DNA of 48,886 bases from Paenibacillus ihuae (GCF_001368795.1 NZ_LN831200.1:41411-90296); one strand, 5' to 3'; positions 8,903 to 17,401 are shown, numbered from the stretch's first letter. Notes: generated by a model not told the origin, from the letters alone. A program made the numbers and translations.

Positions 8903-10527
8903 TTAAGTGTAACTGCTGCCGGCCAACTGTCTGAACGATTCCCCAACATTAAAATGTCTGCCTAAGCAGAAAAAATCAGAATCATGGGAAATAATCAGAA
9001 TTTTATAGAAGGACTCATTCTCAATCATATTCATTACACAACTCTTCGTTACAGCATCCATATTGGCCGTTGGTTCATCCAGAATTACAATATCTTTGCC
9101 CGCCAGTACAGCCCTCAAAAAAGCAATCATCTGTCTTTGGCCACCCGAGACATTGGCTCCTCCATGACCGATTGCCGTATCCAACGCATCCGGAAAAACA
9201 GAGAAAAATGAATGAAGCTGATACCTCTCTATCAAATCCGTCAATTGACTGGTCTGTTCCGGCCGGCAGTCCAGCAGAATATTGTCCAGAATCGTACCTT
9301 GGAACAAATAGATCTTCTGTGATACATAGGAGATTCTGCTGCGCAGGTCAGATAATTTAATGGTTGATATATCTGTTCCATTGTAATAGATCGCTCCCTC
9401 ATCCACAGGGTACAGGCCCAAAAGCAACTTGACAAAGGTGGTTTTGCCCGAGCCGTTGGCACCATTGAGAATTACGATGTCCCCTGTGTGCATGCTCTCA
9501 TTGATATGGTCCAGCACGGGCCGCTGGTCATTTCCGGCACTATAGGAAAAGGAGATATTATTAATATACACGGATTCAATAGGCTCTGTAAGAATATCAT
9601 TTCTTCCAATATAGGATTTATAGTCACACCAAAGGTAGCCATTGCCTGCACATTACCCAGCACTTTTGCCAGATAACCTGTGAAGGACACATAGTCACCC
9701 AGAGTCAATGTTTTCCCCAGGATCATGATCCCAGAGAATAGTAAAACAACAGCTCCAGACATGGAGCTGATGAGTCCTGAACTTTCCATATAACCGTTAA
9801 CATTTTTGTTCTGCTGCAGAATCGCCGCAATAACATGATGTGTCTTGTTGTAGATACTTGATAAATAGCGCTGCTTGGCGCCGAGAACCTTAATCTCCTC
9901 AAGTCCGTTAAGGGTTTCAAAGACGACTCCCGCCATTTCAGCCGAACTTTCTCTTACCTTCCTTGTACTGGCACTCATCCGCCTGCTGTACCAGACTGTC
10001 ACAGCAACATACAGCGGGATGATAGCAAGAACAATAAGCGATAGCTTTGGATTAATCCGGACCAGCAGAACTGCGGAGATCACACAATCAAATACGCCAA
10101 TGATAATATTTATAACTGACGGAGAAAAAAGACTGGATACACTTCCGCTTTCGGAAATTCTTGACATCAGATAGCCTTTATCATGCTTATCGATAAATTC
10201 CATAGGCATATCTACCGTATGACCAATCATCTCCATCCGGAGGTTGTTGGAAGCATGGGTCCCAGCCTTGACAATATAGTATTTACCGATGAGAGACAGG
10301 AAATATCTTATCAGATGCAGACACAATATGATGATTATCTGTTGATACAGGAAGTCTGCACTCCCATGTGGGGAAGACAGATTGTCAATAATTCTACCGG
10401 TAATGAGCGGTATAGGCATGGCAATTAGAGATACCGCGGCAAGAGATCCGAACGACAGCAGCAGCAGCAGTCTGTTGCCCTCCAGATACGGCCTGAGAAA
10501 CATAAGGTTGTTCCAGGATTTCTTCAT
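8903..10527 (-). pseudogene. ABC exporter (fused membrane and ATPase domains), frameshifted
   Basis: Codons from 10527 give a type I exporter membrane domain with six helices (start MKKSWNNLMFLRPYLEGN). A second frame ending at 8903 gives the nucleotide-binding domain: Walker A NGANGSGKTT, signature VSGGQRQM, Walker B IVILDEPTANMD and H-loop ISHD. The frame changes between about 9605 and 9630, where the membrane domain should lead into the linker. The linker also seems short, suggesting a deletion whose length is not a multiple of three. No long homopolymer occurs at the junction, so a sequencing slip is less likely than at the radical SAM gene. There is no N-terminal peptidase domain. It starts 2 nt after the small membrane-protein gene and would have exported the product of this cluster. 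Confidence 0.85.
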
Positions 10528-10529
10528 AT

Positions 10530-10691
10530 CTAATTCTTGAACATGCCTATAATAATAAACGTTGCGATATACAGGACAAATATGATGGCCAAAATCATAC
10601 TCATCCTGCTTTTATTCTTCACTTTTTGATTAAGAACAACTGTAAAAATACCAATGAAGATAATACTCAGAATCATAATCAGATTGTTCAT
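10530..10691 (-). CDS. Small membrane protein, 53 aa, two predicted helices
   Basis: A 53-codon ORF beginning MNNLIMILSIIFIGIF and ending FIIIGMFKN. Two hydrophobic stretches, about residues 4-20 and 31-50, flank a basic hinge NQKVKNKSR, which suggests a helical hairpin in the membrane. AAAGGAGA lies 7-8 nt upstream of the ATG. The ATG overlaps the stop of the radical SAM gene (ATGA) and its own stop is 2 nt before the exporter ATG, so it is translationally coupled on both sides. Function is unknown; a transporter accessory or immunity peptide is possible. It lacks the Cys, Ser/Thr or leader features expected of a modified precursor. Confidence 0.7.
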   Translation of the reverse strand: MNNLIMILSIIFIGIFTVVLNQKVKNKSRMSMILAIIFVLYIATFIIIGMFKN

Positions 10692-11931
10692 ACCAAGCTC
10701 TCCTTTAAAGCATGCTTACAATATACTTTTGAGGACAATTCTCCTCCGGCACTTTCCTCAATAGCCCGGCAATCCGTACAAGCGTACCGCGAACTGCAGC
10801 TCCGGCAGGAATCTACTTTATCGAGCGCATACGTCCAATACTCCTGATATTCCCTCTTATCCACAATCCGCTTAAAAGAGTCATTCAGCACATTGCCAAT
10901 CACTTCATCCCTCATCATCGGACACACGGTCACATCTCCGTTCCGGAATACGGACAGCTTGCCGTTCAAGCAAGGATGAAAGTCGACATTATGAAAAAAG
11001 CTGAGATCCGTAAAACAGCTGCCCGCACCTTTATCGCTGTATAAAAGCTCGTTATACACCGGGTCATCGCCAGTTTCATGTATAAAACTGTACTGCATGC
11101 CCAAGGGATTAAAATTTTTATAGTACTCTACAATCTCCTCCTGGAATTTATAGTTTATTTTATTCAATAATACATTAAAATAGAAGGGAATTCCTTTTTT
11201 TTCAATTTATTCATATTTTCGTAAAATTTTGAGAAGTCAGGGCGGTTTCTTACCAGCTGGTTAGATAATTCCTGATTGTGGGCAGAGGCATGAATAACGA
11301 AACTGGCATCTGACAGTTGCGCCCAGTTAACCTGTTCAATATCTAATAAGTTCGTATAAATAAAGATGCTGCTGAAACCCAGTTCATGCGCCTCTGCCAA
11401 AATTGTTGATAGCAGATCCCACTGCAGCAGCGGTTCCCCACCGATAATGTGCAGCGTTCTGCATCCTAATTTGTGGCTACGCTGCAGTACATCCCGGTAG
11501 TCATTCTGCTTCATCACGTTATCTTGACTGAATCCGCCGTACCGCTTGCACCCGGTCATCCGGTTCACCCGGTTGTCAGTGCTGCAATAAGCACATTCCA
11601 GATTACATTCATCGTTAATGTTCAGATACAGATTGGATATTCTTACTCTGTTCTTGGCAAAATCCCTGATGGAAGGAGGGAGGCCAAAACGCACCTTGTC
11701 GATATAAGCATTGTTATCATAGTAGCTCCCCATCCCTTTGTCTACAAGCTGGGACAACAGCAAGTAATTAATGTTCTCCACCTGTTCGACAGGCACTCCC
11801 CTGTTCAGTTCAAGCAGCATTGCCGCGTCTGCTGACGGTATATTCAGCATTACATTATCACTTAGATCATATATTGAAGCCTGGCGTTCTCCCTGTACAA
11901 CGTAACAGTGTGATCCGGTCTTAAAAAACAC
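10688..11931 (-). pseudogene. Radical SAM/SPASM peptide-maturase-like protein, out of frame at an A8 tract
   Basis: The first frame holds an N-terminal region of about 90 residues that may be a PqqD/RRE-like peptide-binding module. It continues into the radical SAM cluster NDECNLECAYC (CX3CX2C, about residues 109-116) and GGEPLL. It then ends shortly after KLKKKEF. The second frame continues KGIPFYFNVLLNKINYKF into a SPASM domain with the cysteine run CRSCSSRYACTDC. The halves join seamlessly if one A is added to the eight-A run at 11195-11202. The GTG at 11929-11931 has GGAGG 8 nt upstream and is preferred to the ATG five codons earlier. It may be a pseudogene, a slippage-expressed gene or a sequencing error. 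The SPASM domain suggests a ribosomal peptide as substrate. Confidence 0.8.
11195..11202 (-). other. Eight-base poly-A tract (coding strand) causing the radical SAM frame break
   Basis: On the coding strand the sequence reads TTG-A8-GGAATTCCC. Nine A residues would give an uninterrupted radical SAM/SPASM protein. A runs of this length are known sites of RNA polymerase slippage and of replication slippage, and also of base-calling error. Confidence 0.7.
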
Positions 11932-11973
11932 ATCAGACACCTCCATTTGTAAGTGCAGTTTCTACAATCAGCT

Positions 11974-13278
11974 TCAACATTTATCCATTACAAAACGAAA
12001 GGATTCGTACTTGCGGTCAATACTGTCTTTGTGTGCCGAGAAATCACGCATGGCATCCGGATTCCGCTCTAGAACACCGTATAATATAGACAGCTGTCTC
12101 TCAATGTCCGTTTTTCTCGTAGTGCAAATTCCTTTTACATCGAAATTGTCGCCTACAGCACAGCTCGCATAACACAGCCCGCAAATGGATTGATAAGGAC
12201 ATTCCTTACATTGTTCCGTAAATTTGCTGCTCCACTTCTCCACAATCTCGCTGATTGCGTTAATGTCTAAGCCGTCTTCACAGTTACCTATCGGAAATTG
12301 ATAGCTTATCTTCTCACACATATGAAAGGTGCCATCAACGGCCACGAACATCCGGCTTCCCGGAATACAGGCATTTCCCAGCAAGGATGAATAATTTCTA
12401 GCATATGGATTGATGTTGCGATTATGACTTACTTTCAGACTGGTACCAAACAACCTTTCTTTGAAAAACATCTCGGACGTCCGGTTCTCACCATTTTCTG
12501 CCGTTATCTCCTGAAGGTATTGGTCGAGCAGCACGACCATGCTATCATTGCCGCCCCCGCTGTCACCCAACTCAGCATCCAATATCTTGGATAATCTGCC
12601 TCCCATGACCTTCATTATATGTTTCTCCTGGACGAAGAAATCGTTCAAAGCGACCATATCAGTCTCATTTTCATAACAACTAAGGATCATTGTCGGGAGC
12701 AGTTGCTCCTTGCCCTGTCTCTTGATCTCGGCAAGCAGCTTCCGGATATTCCCGTAGACTACTTCAAACGATCCTCGATCATTTGCAAAAACCCTGTTCT
12801 TATCATGCATCTCCTTGGAACCGTCAAGACTGACTGAGATCATCACGTTATGGGCAACTAAATATTCAATGATGGAATCTGTAAGCAGCGTTCCGTTGGT
12901 CGTCATAGAGAACATGGTCCTGAAGCCTTTCTGTTGGACATAGGCGATGACTTCTTGAATCAGATCAAACCTGAGCAAGGGTTCGCCCCCGTAGAATGAA
13001 ATGACCGGCTGTTTATCCGGTGCGTACTCCTTCCATTCCTCAATGTAATCAATGTACTTCTGCACACTCTTCAGCGCAGTCTTCTTCTCCATCCTCTTAA
13101 AGGTATGCGTTCTCATCTCTTCATAATTTCCTGAGAAAATACAATATTTACACCTCAAATTACAATTTTCTGTAAGCCCGAGAATCAGCTGCGGATAAGG
13201 ATAGGTTCTAAGTTCGTCCAAAATCATCTCTTTGCTCAGTTCTACCTCATGTGATCTGAATAGATCCCATTTTTTCAT
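11974..13278 (-). CDS. Radical SAM/SPASM domain protein, probable peptide maturase
   Basis: An intact protein of about 434 aa. The radical SAM cluster is ENCNLRCKYC (C39, C43, C46) and the glycine-rich motif is FYGGEP at about residues 95-100. The C-terminal third has many cysteines, including CKECPYQSICGLCYASC, fitting SPASM auxiliary iron-sulphur clusters. The stretch after the first cluster (CIFSGNYEEMRTHT) resembles maturases of cysteine-rich or thioether peptides. I cannot assign the exact subfamily. The ATG at 13276-13278 with AAGG 6-7 nt upstream is preferred to a TTG six codons earlier. It is the first gene of the minus-strand operon, 27 nt before the second radical SAM gene. An ISL3 element lies about 55 bp upstream and probably separates the gene from its promoter. 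Confidence 0.9.
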   Translation of the reverse strand: MKKWDLFRSHEVELSKEMILDELRTYPYPQLILGLTENCNLRCKYCIFSGNYEEMRTHTFKRMEKKTALKSVQKYIDYIEEWKEYAPDKQPVISFYGGEPLLRFDLIQEVIAYVQQKGFRTMFSMTTNGTLLTDSIIEYLVAHNVMISVSLDGSKEMHDKNRVFANDRGSFEVVYGNIRKLLAEIKRQGKEQLLPTMILSCYENETDMVALNDFFVQEKHIMKVMGGRLSKILDAELGDSGGGNDSMVVLLDQYLQEITAENGENRTSEMFFKERLFGTSLKVSHNRNINPYARNYSSLLGNACIPGSRMFVAVDGTFHMCEKISYQFPIGNCEDGLDINAISEIVEKWSSKFTEQCKECPYQSICGLCYASCAVGDNFDVKGICTTRKTDIERQLSILYGVLERNPDAMRDFSAHKDSIDRKYESFRFVMDKC

Positions 13279-13323
13279 TAATTGCCTTGTTGGCAAGTCC
13301 GCACTTTTTAGTATTTATTTACC

Positions 13324-13331
13324 ATTTTTAT
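13324..13331. repeat. Left 8-bp target duplication of the ISL3-family element
   Basis: ATTTTTAT at 13324-13331 is repeated exactly at 14168-14175, flanking the element. Eight-base duplications are characteristic of the ISL3 family. Confidence 0.85.
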
Positions 13332-14167
13332 GCTTCCTCGCTGTAGTGGATGCCCGATGTCTGTTTAATAGAGGAGTTGTCGATACTGCCTAGTAAATAA
13401 CTTTAATAGGTGGGAATGACGATGTGGACCTCATTAAGTAGTAAAGATAATATGATTGCCGAAATGTTCAAGGTTGCTTTGGAGCTTGAATAACCATGGA
13501 AATTGACCCACATAGAATATGATGACAAAGACGAAGCATGGCATTTGTACATCGACTTCGAGCGAGGATCCCTGTTTGCTTGCCCTTCCTGTGGTACTGC
13601 GTGCAAAGCCTACGATGCGGAGAAGAAGCAATGGCGTCATCTGGATTTTTGGAACTGGAAAACCTATATGCATGCCCGGGTCCCTCGGACGAACTGCGAA
13701 CACGATACACGGATGTGGCGGATTTTTCATCACTATGTCCATGTAGCCATGAATGAACTGGATCTGACGAGCGTAAAACGAATTGCTGTGGACGAAACCT
13801 CGTCCCGTCGGGGCCATCGCTACATTACTTTATTTGTAGATGTAGATACCAAAACGGTGTTGTTTGCAACCGAAGGAAAGAGTAAGGATACCCTGGAGAA
13901 ATTTAAACAACATCTGATGAACAAAGCGGCTACAACCACACAAATCCAGGAAATCTGCTGTGATATGTCTCCCGCATTCATTCGAGGCATTCAGGAGCAG
14001 TTCCCTGAGGCTGAAATTACTTTTGATAAGTTTCACGTCATGAAAATGGTGAATGAAGCCGTTGACGAACCCTCCCCCTTTATACCATGGGGTTAAGAAT
14101 CTATTAAAATAGACAAATCTATGAACCTATTCTAGCCAACTTTACCCATCCAGTAGAGCGAAGAGCC
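13332..14167 (+). mobile_element. Shrunken ISL3-family insertion sequence (836 bp)
   Basis: The ends form an imperfect inverted repeat: the right end in reverse complement reads GGCTCTTCGCTCTACTGGAT and the left end GCTTCCTCGCTGTAGTGGAT. The element is flanked by a perfect 8-bp duplication. It is much shorter than the roughly 1.4 kb usual for the family, because the transposase has an internal deletion and a missing C-terminal part while both ends persist. It is inserted upstream of the radical SAM operon and downstream of the divergent purine promoter region. Confidence 0.88.
13422..14096 (+). pseudogene. ISL3-family transposase, degraded
   Basis: The reading frame begins at an ATG (MWTSLSSKDNMIAEMFKVAL) with AGGTGGGAA upstream. 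It meets an in-frame TAA at codon 24 and continues PWKLTHIEYDDKDEAW. The N-terminal zinc-finger region (CPSCGTACKAY, then RHLDFWNW) is present. After PRTNC the chain jumps to EHDTRMWRIF, an apparent in-frame deletion of several dozen codons near short GAAC repeats. The DDE-domain start IAVDETSSRRGHRYIT and CCDMSPAF are present. The chain then ends at NEAVDE, without the C-terminal half. One nonsense mutation, one internal deletion and one terminal deletion make it clearly non-functional. Confidence 0.88.
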
Positions 14168-14175
14168 ATTTTTAT
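14168..14175. repeat. Right 8-bp target duplication of the ISL3-family element
   Basis: ATTTTTAT, identical to 13324-13331. Joining the two copies restores the ancestral sequence upstream of the radical SAM operon. Confidence 0.85.
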
Positions 14176-14215
14176 TTTATAATTTCCTATTATTAACCTC
14201 AGATATAAAGACATA

Positions 14216-14244
14216 TTGACATGGAACACATACGATGATAGCAT
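14216..14244 (+). promoter_or_regulatory. Putative sigma-A promoter of the purine salvage operon
   Basis: TTGACA at 14216-14221, a 17-bp spacer, then TAGCAT at 14239-14244. The -35 is perfect and the -10 matches 4 of 6. Transcription would begin about 100 nt before the riboswitch. A weaker alternative (TTAGCA, 18 bp, TATTTT at 14303-14332) lies nearer to the riboswitch. No gene is seen in 14176-14350. Confidence 0.5.
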
Positions 14245-14351
14245 GATGAAAATAACTAATGTCATATTTAATCACATCATTTAATAAAAAATGAATTGCA
14301 CGTTAGCAAACACTAAAATCGCGTCATATTTTATTACAGGACATTCCTTAT

Positions 14352-14425
14352 TCTCTTGTATAAGCTCATTAATTTGGTTTGAGCGTTTCTACAGGCAACC
14401 GTAAATTGCCCCAGGCTACAAGAGA
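14352..14425 (+). ncRNA. Purine riboswitch aptamer (guanine class-like, variant junction)
   Basis: P1 is a perfect 9-bp helix, TCTCTTGTA with TACAAGAGA. P2 is GCTCATT/TTTGAGC with a seven-base loop AATTTGG containing the conserved GG. The J2/3 core is GTTTCTAC. P3 is AGGCAA/TTGCC closed by the hallmark loop CCGTAAA, whose CC can pair with the P2-loop GG. The junction between P3 and P1 reads CCAGGCTAC instead of the usual GACTAT-like core and is about two bases longer. The C before TA suggests guanine or hypoxanthine rather than adenine, but the deviation makes ligand assignment uncertain. It precedes a purine salvage operon. The sequence TCTCTTGTAT recurs at 14511-14520 and could capture the 3' strand of P1 as the alternative fold. 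Confidence 0.85.
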
Positions 14426-14559
14426 TACCGCATGACAGAAGAATCCCAGGCCGAGCAGCCGCAGACTTTGATGTGCCCGCTCCCCCTGGTGACCCTTTGT
14501 TCTGCTGGTGTCTCTTGTATTCTGGGGTTTTGTATATCCAGACAAAAGGAGTGAAGGCG

Positions 14560-15120
14560 ATGAGCGCATTTCTTGCAAGACTCAGCGAATCGATCAGCAA
14601 GGCCAAAAACGTGAGGATTTATAAAAATAAAGACACCGCCTATGATTTCAAGCTGTATCCTTTTGGTGAACGCGGCACGTATATCGATCCCGAGCTGATC
14701 AGTGAAATTACCGATAATCTGGCCAGCAGCATTACGGAGCAGTTCCCCGCTTTTGATTATATTGTTTCGCCCGAGCCGGGCGGCCACACCTGGGGCATGC
14801 TGGCAGCCTACAAGCTGATGAAGCCGATGAATATTCTGCGCCTCAGCACCGAGTTGTACGAGAATTACGAGGTATGCATTAAACGGGAGACGGCTTATAA
14901 CGAGAACTATATTTATTTTGACGGTTTTACGGCCGGAGATCGGGTACTTATTCTTGATGATGTGATCAGCTCAGGCGCAACGATCCGCTGCATCGCCCAG
15001 CAAATGGCGGATATGGGGGTAGAGCTCGTCGGGGTGCAGGGTATACTGGCCAAAGGTGAGCACTACAAACAGCTGGAAGCGGACTATGGAATCCCGGTGC
15101 GGGTGCTGTCCAAGGTGTAA
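14560..15120 (+). CDS. Purine phosphoribosyltransferase (adenine/archaeal-type hypoxanthine PRT-like)
   Basis: A 186-aa type I phosphoribosyltransferase. The PRPP-binding motif is RVLILDDVISSGAT, preceded by VSPEPGGHTWGMLAAY, which corresponds to the PPi loop. The overall pattern resembles adenine PRTs and archaeal-type hypoxanthine/guanine PRTs; the base acted on cannot be fixed from sequence. The ATG follows AAAGGAG by 8 nt; the upstream 29 open codons lie in the riboswitch leader and are not coding. It is first in an operon with IMP dehydrogenase and Hpt, under a purine riboswitch. This supports salvage of a 6-oxopurine or xanthine to the nucleotide. Confidence 0.85.
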   Translation: MSAFLARLSESISKAKNVRIYKNKDTAYDFKLYPFGERGTYIDPELISEITDNLASSITEQFPAFDYIVSPEPGGHTWGMLAAYKLMKPMNILRLSTELYENYEVCIKRETAYNENYIYFDGFTAGDRVLILDDVISSGATIRCIAQQMADMGVELVGVQGILAKGEHYKQLEADYGIPVRVLSKV

Positions 15121-15143
15121 GTGAATTCCAAGTAGCTCAGCTG

Positions 15144-15180
15144 ACAAAACTTAAGTTTATGCTTCCGAAGCGAGTTTTGT
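15144..15180 (+). other. Stem-loop in the PRT-guaB intergenic leader
   Basis: ACAAAACT at 15144-15151 pairs with AGTTTTGT at 15173-15180, enclosing a small GCTT/AAGC stem. There is no T-run, so it is not a standard terminator. It could affect stability of the mRNA between the first two purine genes. Confidence 0.35.
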
Positions 15181-15234
15181 ACGAAGTCAATTCATGCAAG
15201 CTAAGCTTACAAAACTTTTAAGGAGTGAACAACC

Positions 15235-16746
15235 ATGGCTTACTATTATGATCAGCCGTCCAGAACGTTTAGCGAGTTCCTGCTCGTTCCGAACCTGACG
15301 ACCAAACAATGCATTCCAGGGAATGTAGATCTCAGAACCCCTGTGACCAAATTTCGGCGCGGCGAGACTCCGGCGCTGACAATGAATCTGCCGGTTACCT
15401 CTGCGGTGATGCAGGCGGTTTCTGACCATAATATGGCCATAGCCCTGGCCAAAAGCGGGGGAATCTCTTTCATCTATGGCTCCCAATCCGTGGAGCAGCA
15501 GGTGGAGATGGTCCGCAGGGTCAAAAAGTTCAAAGCCGGCTTTGTCCTGAGCGACTCCAACCTGCGTCCGGAGGATACACTGAAGGATGTGCTGGCCCTT
15601 AAAAACCGCAGCGGACACTCCACCATCGCCATCACGGATAACGGGGAGCCGACCGGTAAGCTTATGGGCATCGTCACCAGCCGCGATTACCGTGAAAACC
15701 GCCTGCCGCAGGAATGCCCGATTACCGAATTCATGACACCGCTGTCCGCACTGATCTACGCTGAAGAGGGGATTACGTTAACAGAAGCTAATGATATGAT
15801 CTGGGACCATAAGTTGAACTGCCTGCCCATCGTGAACAGCAGCGGACATCTGGTGCATCTGGTCTTCCGCAAGGACTATGACAGCCACCAAGAGTATCCG
15901 CTGGAGCTGCATGACAGCAACAAGCAGCTGATCGTCGGCGCGGGCATCAACTCCCGGGATTACAAGGAACGGGTACCGGCGCTGGTTGAAGCGGGAGCAG
16001 ATGTGCTCTGCATCGACTCCTCCGACGGTTATTCTGAATGGCAGGCGGAGACGATCCATTATATTAAGGAAACCTTCGGGGAGACGGTGAAGGTCGGAGC
16101 CGGCAATGTGGTCGACAAAGAAGGGTTCCTCTACCTGGTAGAAGCCGGAGCGGACTTCATCAAGGTCGGCATCGGCGGCGGCTCGATCTGCATTACCCGT
16201 GAGCAGAAGGGCATCGGCCGCGGCCAGGCCTCCTCCGTCATTGAGGTGGCGGCAGCCCGCCAGGAATATTATGAGCAAACAGGGATTTATGTCCCGATCT
16301 GCTCCGACGGCGGCATTGTCCATGACTACCACATCGTGCTGGCACTGGCTATGGGCGCTGACTTCGTCATGCTGGGCCGTTATTTCGCCAGATTCGACGA
16401 GAGCCCGGGCCGCAAGCTGCTCGTCGGCGGGAACTTCGTCAAAGAATATTGGGGCGAAGGCTCCAGCCGGGCCCGCAACTGGCAACGATACGACTTCGGG
16501 GGCGCCGACAAGGAGAGCAAGCTTGAATTCGAAGAGGGCGTGGATTCCTTCATCCCTTATGCCGGCAGACTCAAAGACAACCTGGACCTCAGCATCAGCA
16601 AAATCAAATCCACGATGTGCAACTGCGGTGCGCTGACCATTCCCCAGCTGCAGGAGCATGCCAAAATTACTCTGGTCTCCTCAACTACCATCTACGAAGG
16701 CGGGGCACATGATGTTATGCTTAAGGAGAAGGATCGAACATCCTAA
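15235..16746 (+). CDS. guaB: IMP dehydrogenase
   Basis: Oxidises IMP to XMP with NAD+, the first step toward GMP. The 503-aa chain has the TIM-barrel start [18 protein letters not shown] and two CBS domains inserted at about residues 90-215 ([13 protein letters not shown] and [11 protein letters not shown]). The active-site loop is [15 protein letters not shown], with the catalytic Cys and Thr, followed by the CSDGGI phosphate-binding region. The C-terminal part ([17 protein letters not shown]) fits the longer bacterial class. A strong AAGGAG lies 9 nt upstream. Being in a riboswitch-controlled salvage operon rather than near guaA suggests a second, conditionally used copy; this would need the rest of the genome. 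Confidence 0.93.
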   Translation: MAYYYDQPSRTFSEFLLVPNLTTKQCIPGNVDLRTPVTKFRRGETPALTMNLPVTSAVMQAVSDHNMAIALAKSGGISFIYGSQSVEQQVEMVRRVKKFKAGFVLSDSNLRPEDTLKDVLALKNRSGHSTIAITDNGEPTGKLMGIVTSRDYRENRLPQECPITEFMTPLSALIYAEEGITLTEANDMIWDHKLNCLPIVNSSGHLVHLVFRKDYDSHQEYPLELHDSNKQLIVGAGINSRDYKERVPALVEAGADVLCIDSSDGYSEWQAETIHYIKETFGETVKVGAGNVVDKEGFLYLVEAGADFIKVGIGGGSICITREQKGIGRGQASSVIEVAAARQEYYEQTGIYVPICSDGGIVHDYHIVLALAMGADFVMLGRYFARFDESPGRKLLVGGNFVKEYWGEGSSRARNWQRYDFGGADKESKLEFEEGVDSFIPYAGRLKDNLDLSISKIKSTMCNCGALTIPQLQEHAKITLVSSTTIYEGGAHDVMLKEKDRTS

Positions 16747-16778
16747 GCATTGATTATGATTCACGAGGAGCAGTGGTT

Positions 16779-17312
16779 ATGAAAGAACTTCGCAACGTAC
16801 TGGTTAGCAAAGCCCAGCTTGAGAGCCGGGTGAAGGAGCTGGGCGCCGCCATCTCACGCGATTATGAAGGCAAAGAGCTCGTGCTCATTGGCATCCTGAA
16901 AGGCGCAGCCGTATTCATGGCCGACCTGATGCGGGAAATCACCTTCCCCGTGGCCATTGATTATATGTCCGTCTCCAGCTACGGCAGCAGCTCCACCACA
17001 TCAGGCGTTATAACGATCAAGCAGGATATTAACACTGACATCCGCGGCAAGCATGTCCTGCTCGTCGAGGATCTGATCGACACCGGGCTCACCCTGCAGC
17101 ATCTCATACAGCTGTTCGCCCTCCGAGAAGCGGCAAGCGTGTCCATCTGCACCATCCTCAGCAAGCCCTCCCGCCGTCTGGCCGATATTCCCATCGACTA
17201 CTGCGGCATCGAGATCCCCGACGAATTCGTCGTCGGCTACGGCCTCGACTTTGCCGAACAGTACCGCAACCTGCCGGAGGTATGGATTGTAGAGACTGAG
17301 GAACAGCAGTAG
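16779..17312 (+). CDS. hpt: Hypoxanthine phosphoribosyltransferase
   Basis: Converts hypoxanthine or guanine with PRPP into IMP or GMP. The 177-aa product has the family length, with VLIGILKGAAVFMADLMR early, the flexible-loop segment SSYGSSSTTSG, the PRPP motif VLLVEDLIDTGLTL, and VGYGLDFAEQYRNLP near the C-terminus, all typical of Hpt. The ATG lies about 8-9 nt after GAGGAG; a GTG two codons earlier is too close to that site. It ends the purine operon 15 bp before a very strong terminator. Together with guaB upstream it would turn salvaged hypoxanthine into XMP. Confidence 0.95.
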   Translation: MKELRNVLVSKAQLESRVKELGAAISRDYEGKELVLIGILKGAAVFMADLMREITFPVAIDYMSVSSYGSSSTTSGVITIKQDINTDIRGKHVLLVEDLIDTGLTLQHLIQLFALREAASVSICTILSKPSRRLADIPIDYCGIEIPDEFVVGYGLDFAEQYRNLPEVWIVETEEQQ

Positions 17313-17326
17313 CACCAGGCACCGCC

Positions 17327-17396
17327 AAAACAACGGACACCTCTCCCGCCAGCATTCATTCAGAATAACTGGGCAGGAGAAGTGTCCGTTGTTTTT
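17327..17396 (+). terminator. Intrinsic terminator of the purine operon
   Basis: A long stem: AAAACAACGGACAC then CTCTCCCGCCAG pairs with CTGGGCAGGAGA then GTGTCCGTTGTTTT, ending in six T. Because the 5' side begins with four A, it may also work for the gene converging from the other side. Confidence 0.93.
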
Positions 17397-17401
17397 TCAA
17401 A

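Noticed and set aside
5683-14175. The IS4 and ISL3 elements as a composite transposon carrying the radical SAM operon
   Set aside because: The elements belong to different families, and each has its own intact target duplication, so they inserted separately.
14176-14271. Short hydrophobic ORF on the minus strand (MTLVIFIMLSSYVF) upstream of the radical SAM operon
   Set aside because: No ribosome site, no leader or modifiable core, and after removing the ISL3 element it ends within a few codons.
14334-14606. 90-aa minus-strand ORF with cysteines (GISCSLGQFTVACRNAQ) as a possible peptide precursor
   Set aside because: It is the antisense reading of the purine riboswitch and of the first codons of the PRT gene; it has no ribosome site.
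15778-16659. 293-aa minus-strand ORF opposite guaB
   Set aside because: Antisense of a conserved enzyme; composition is that of a reversed coding frame.
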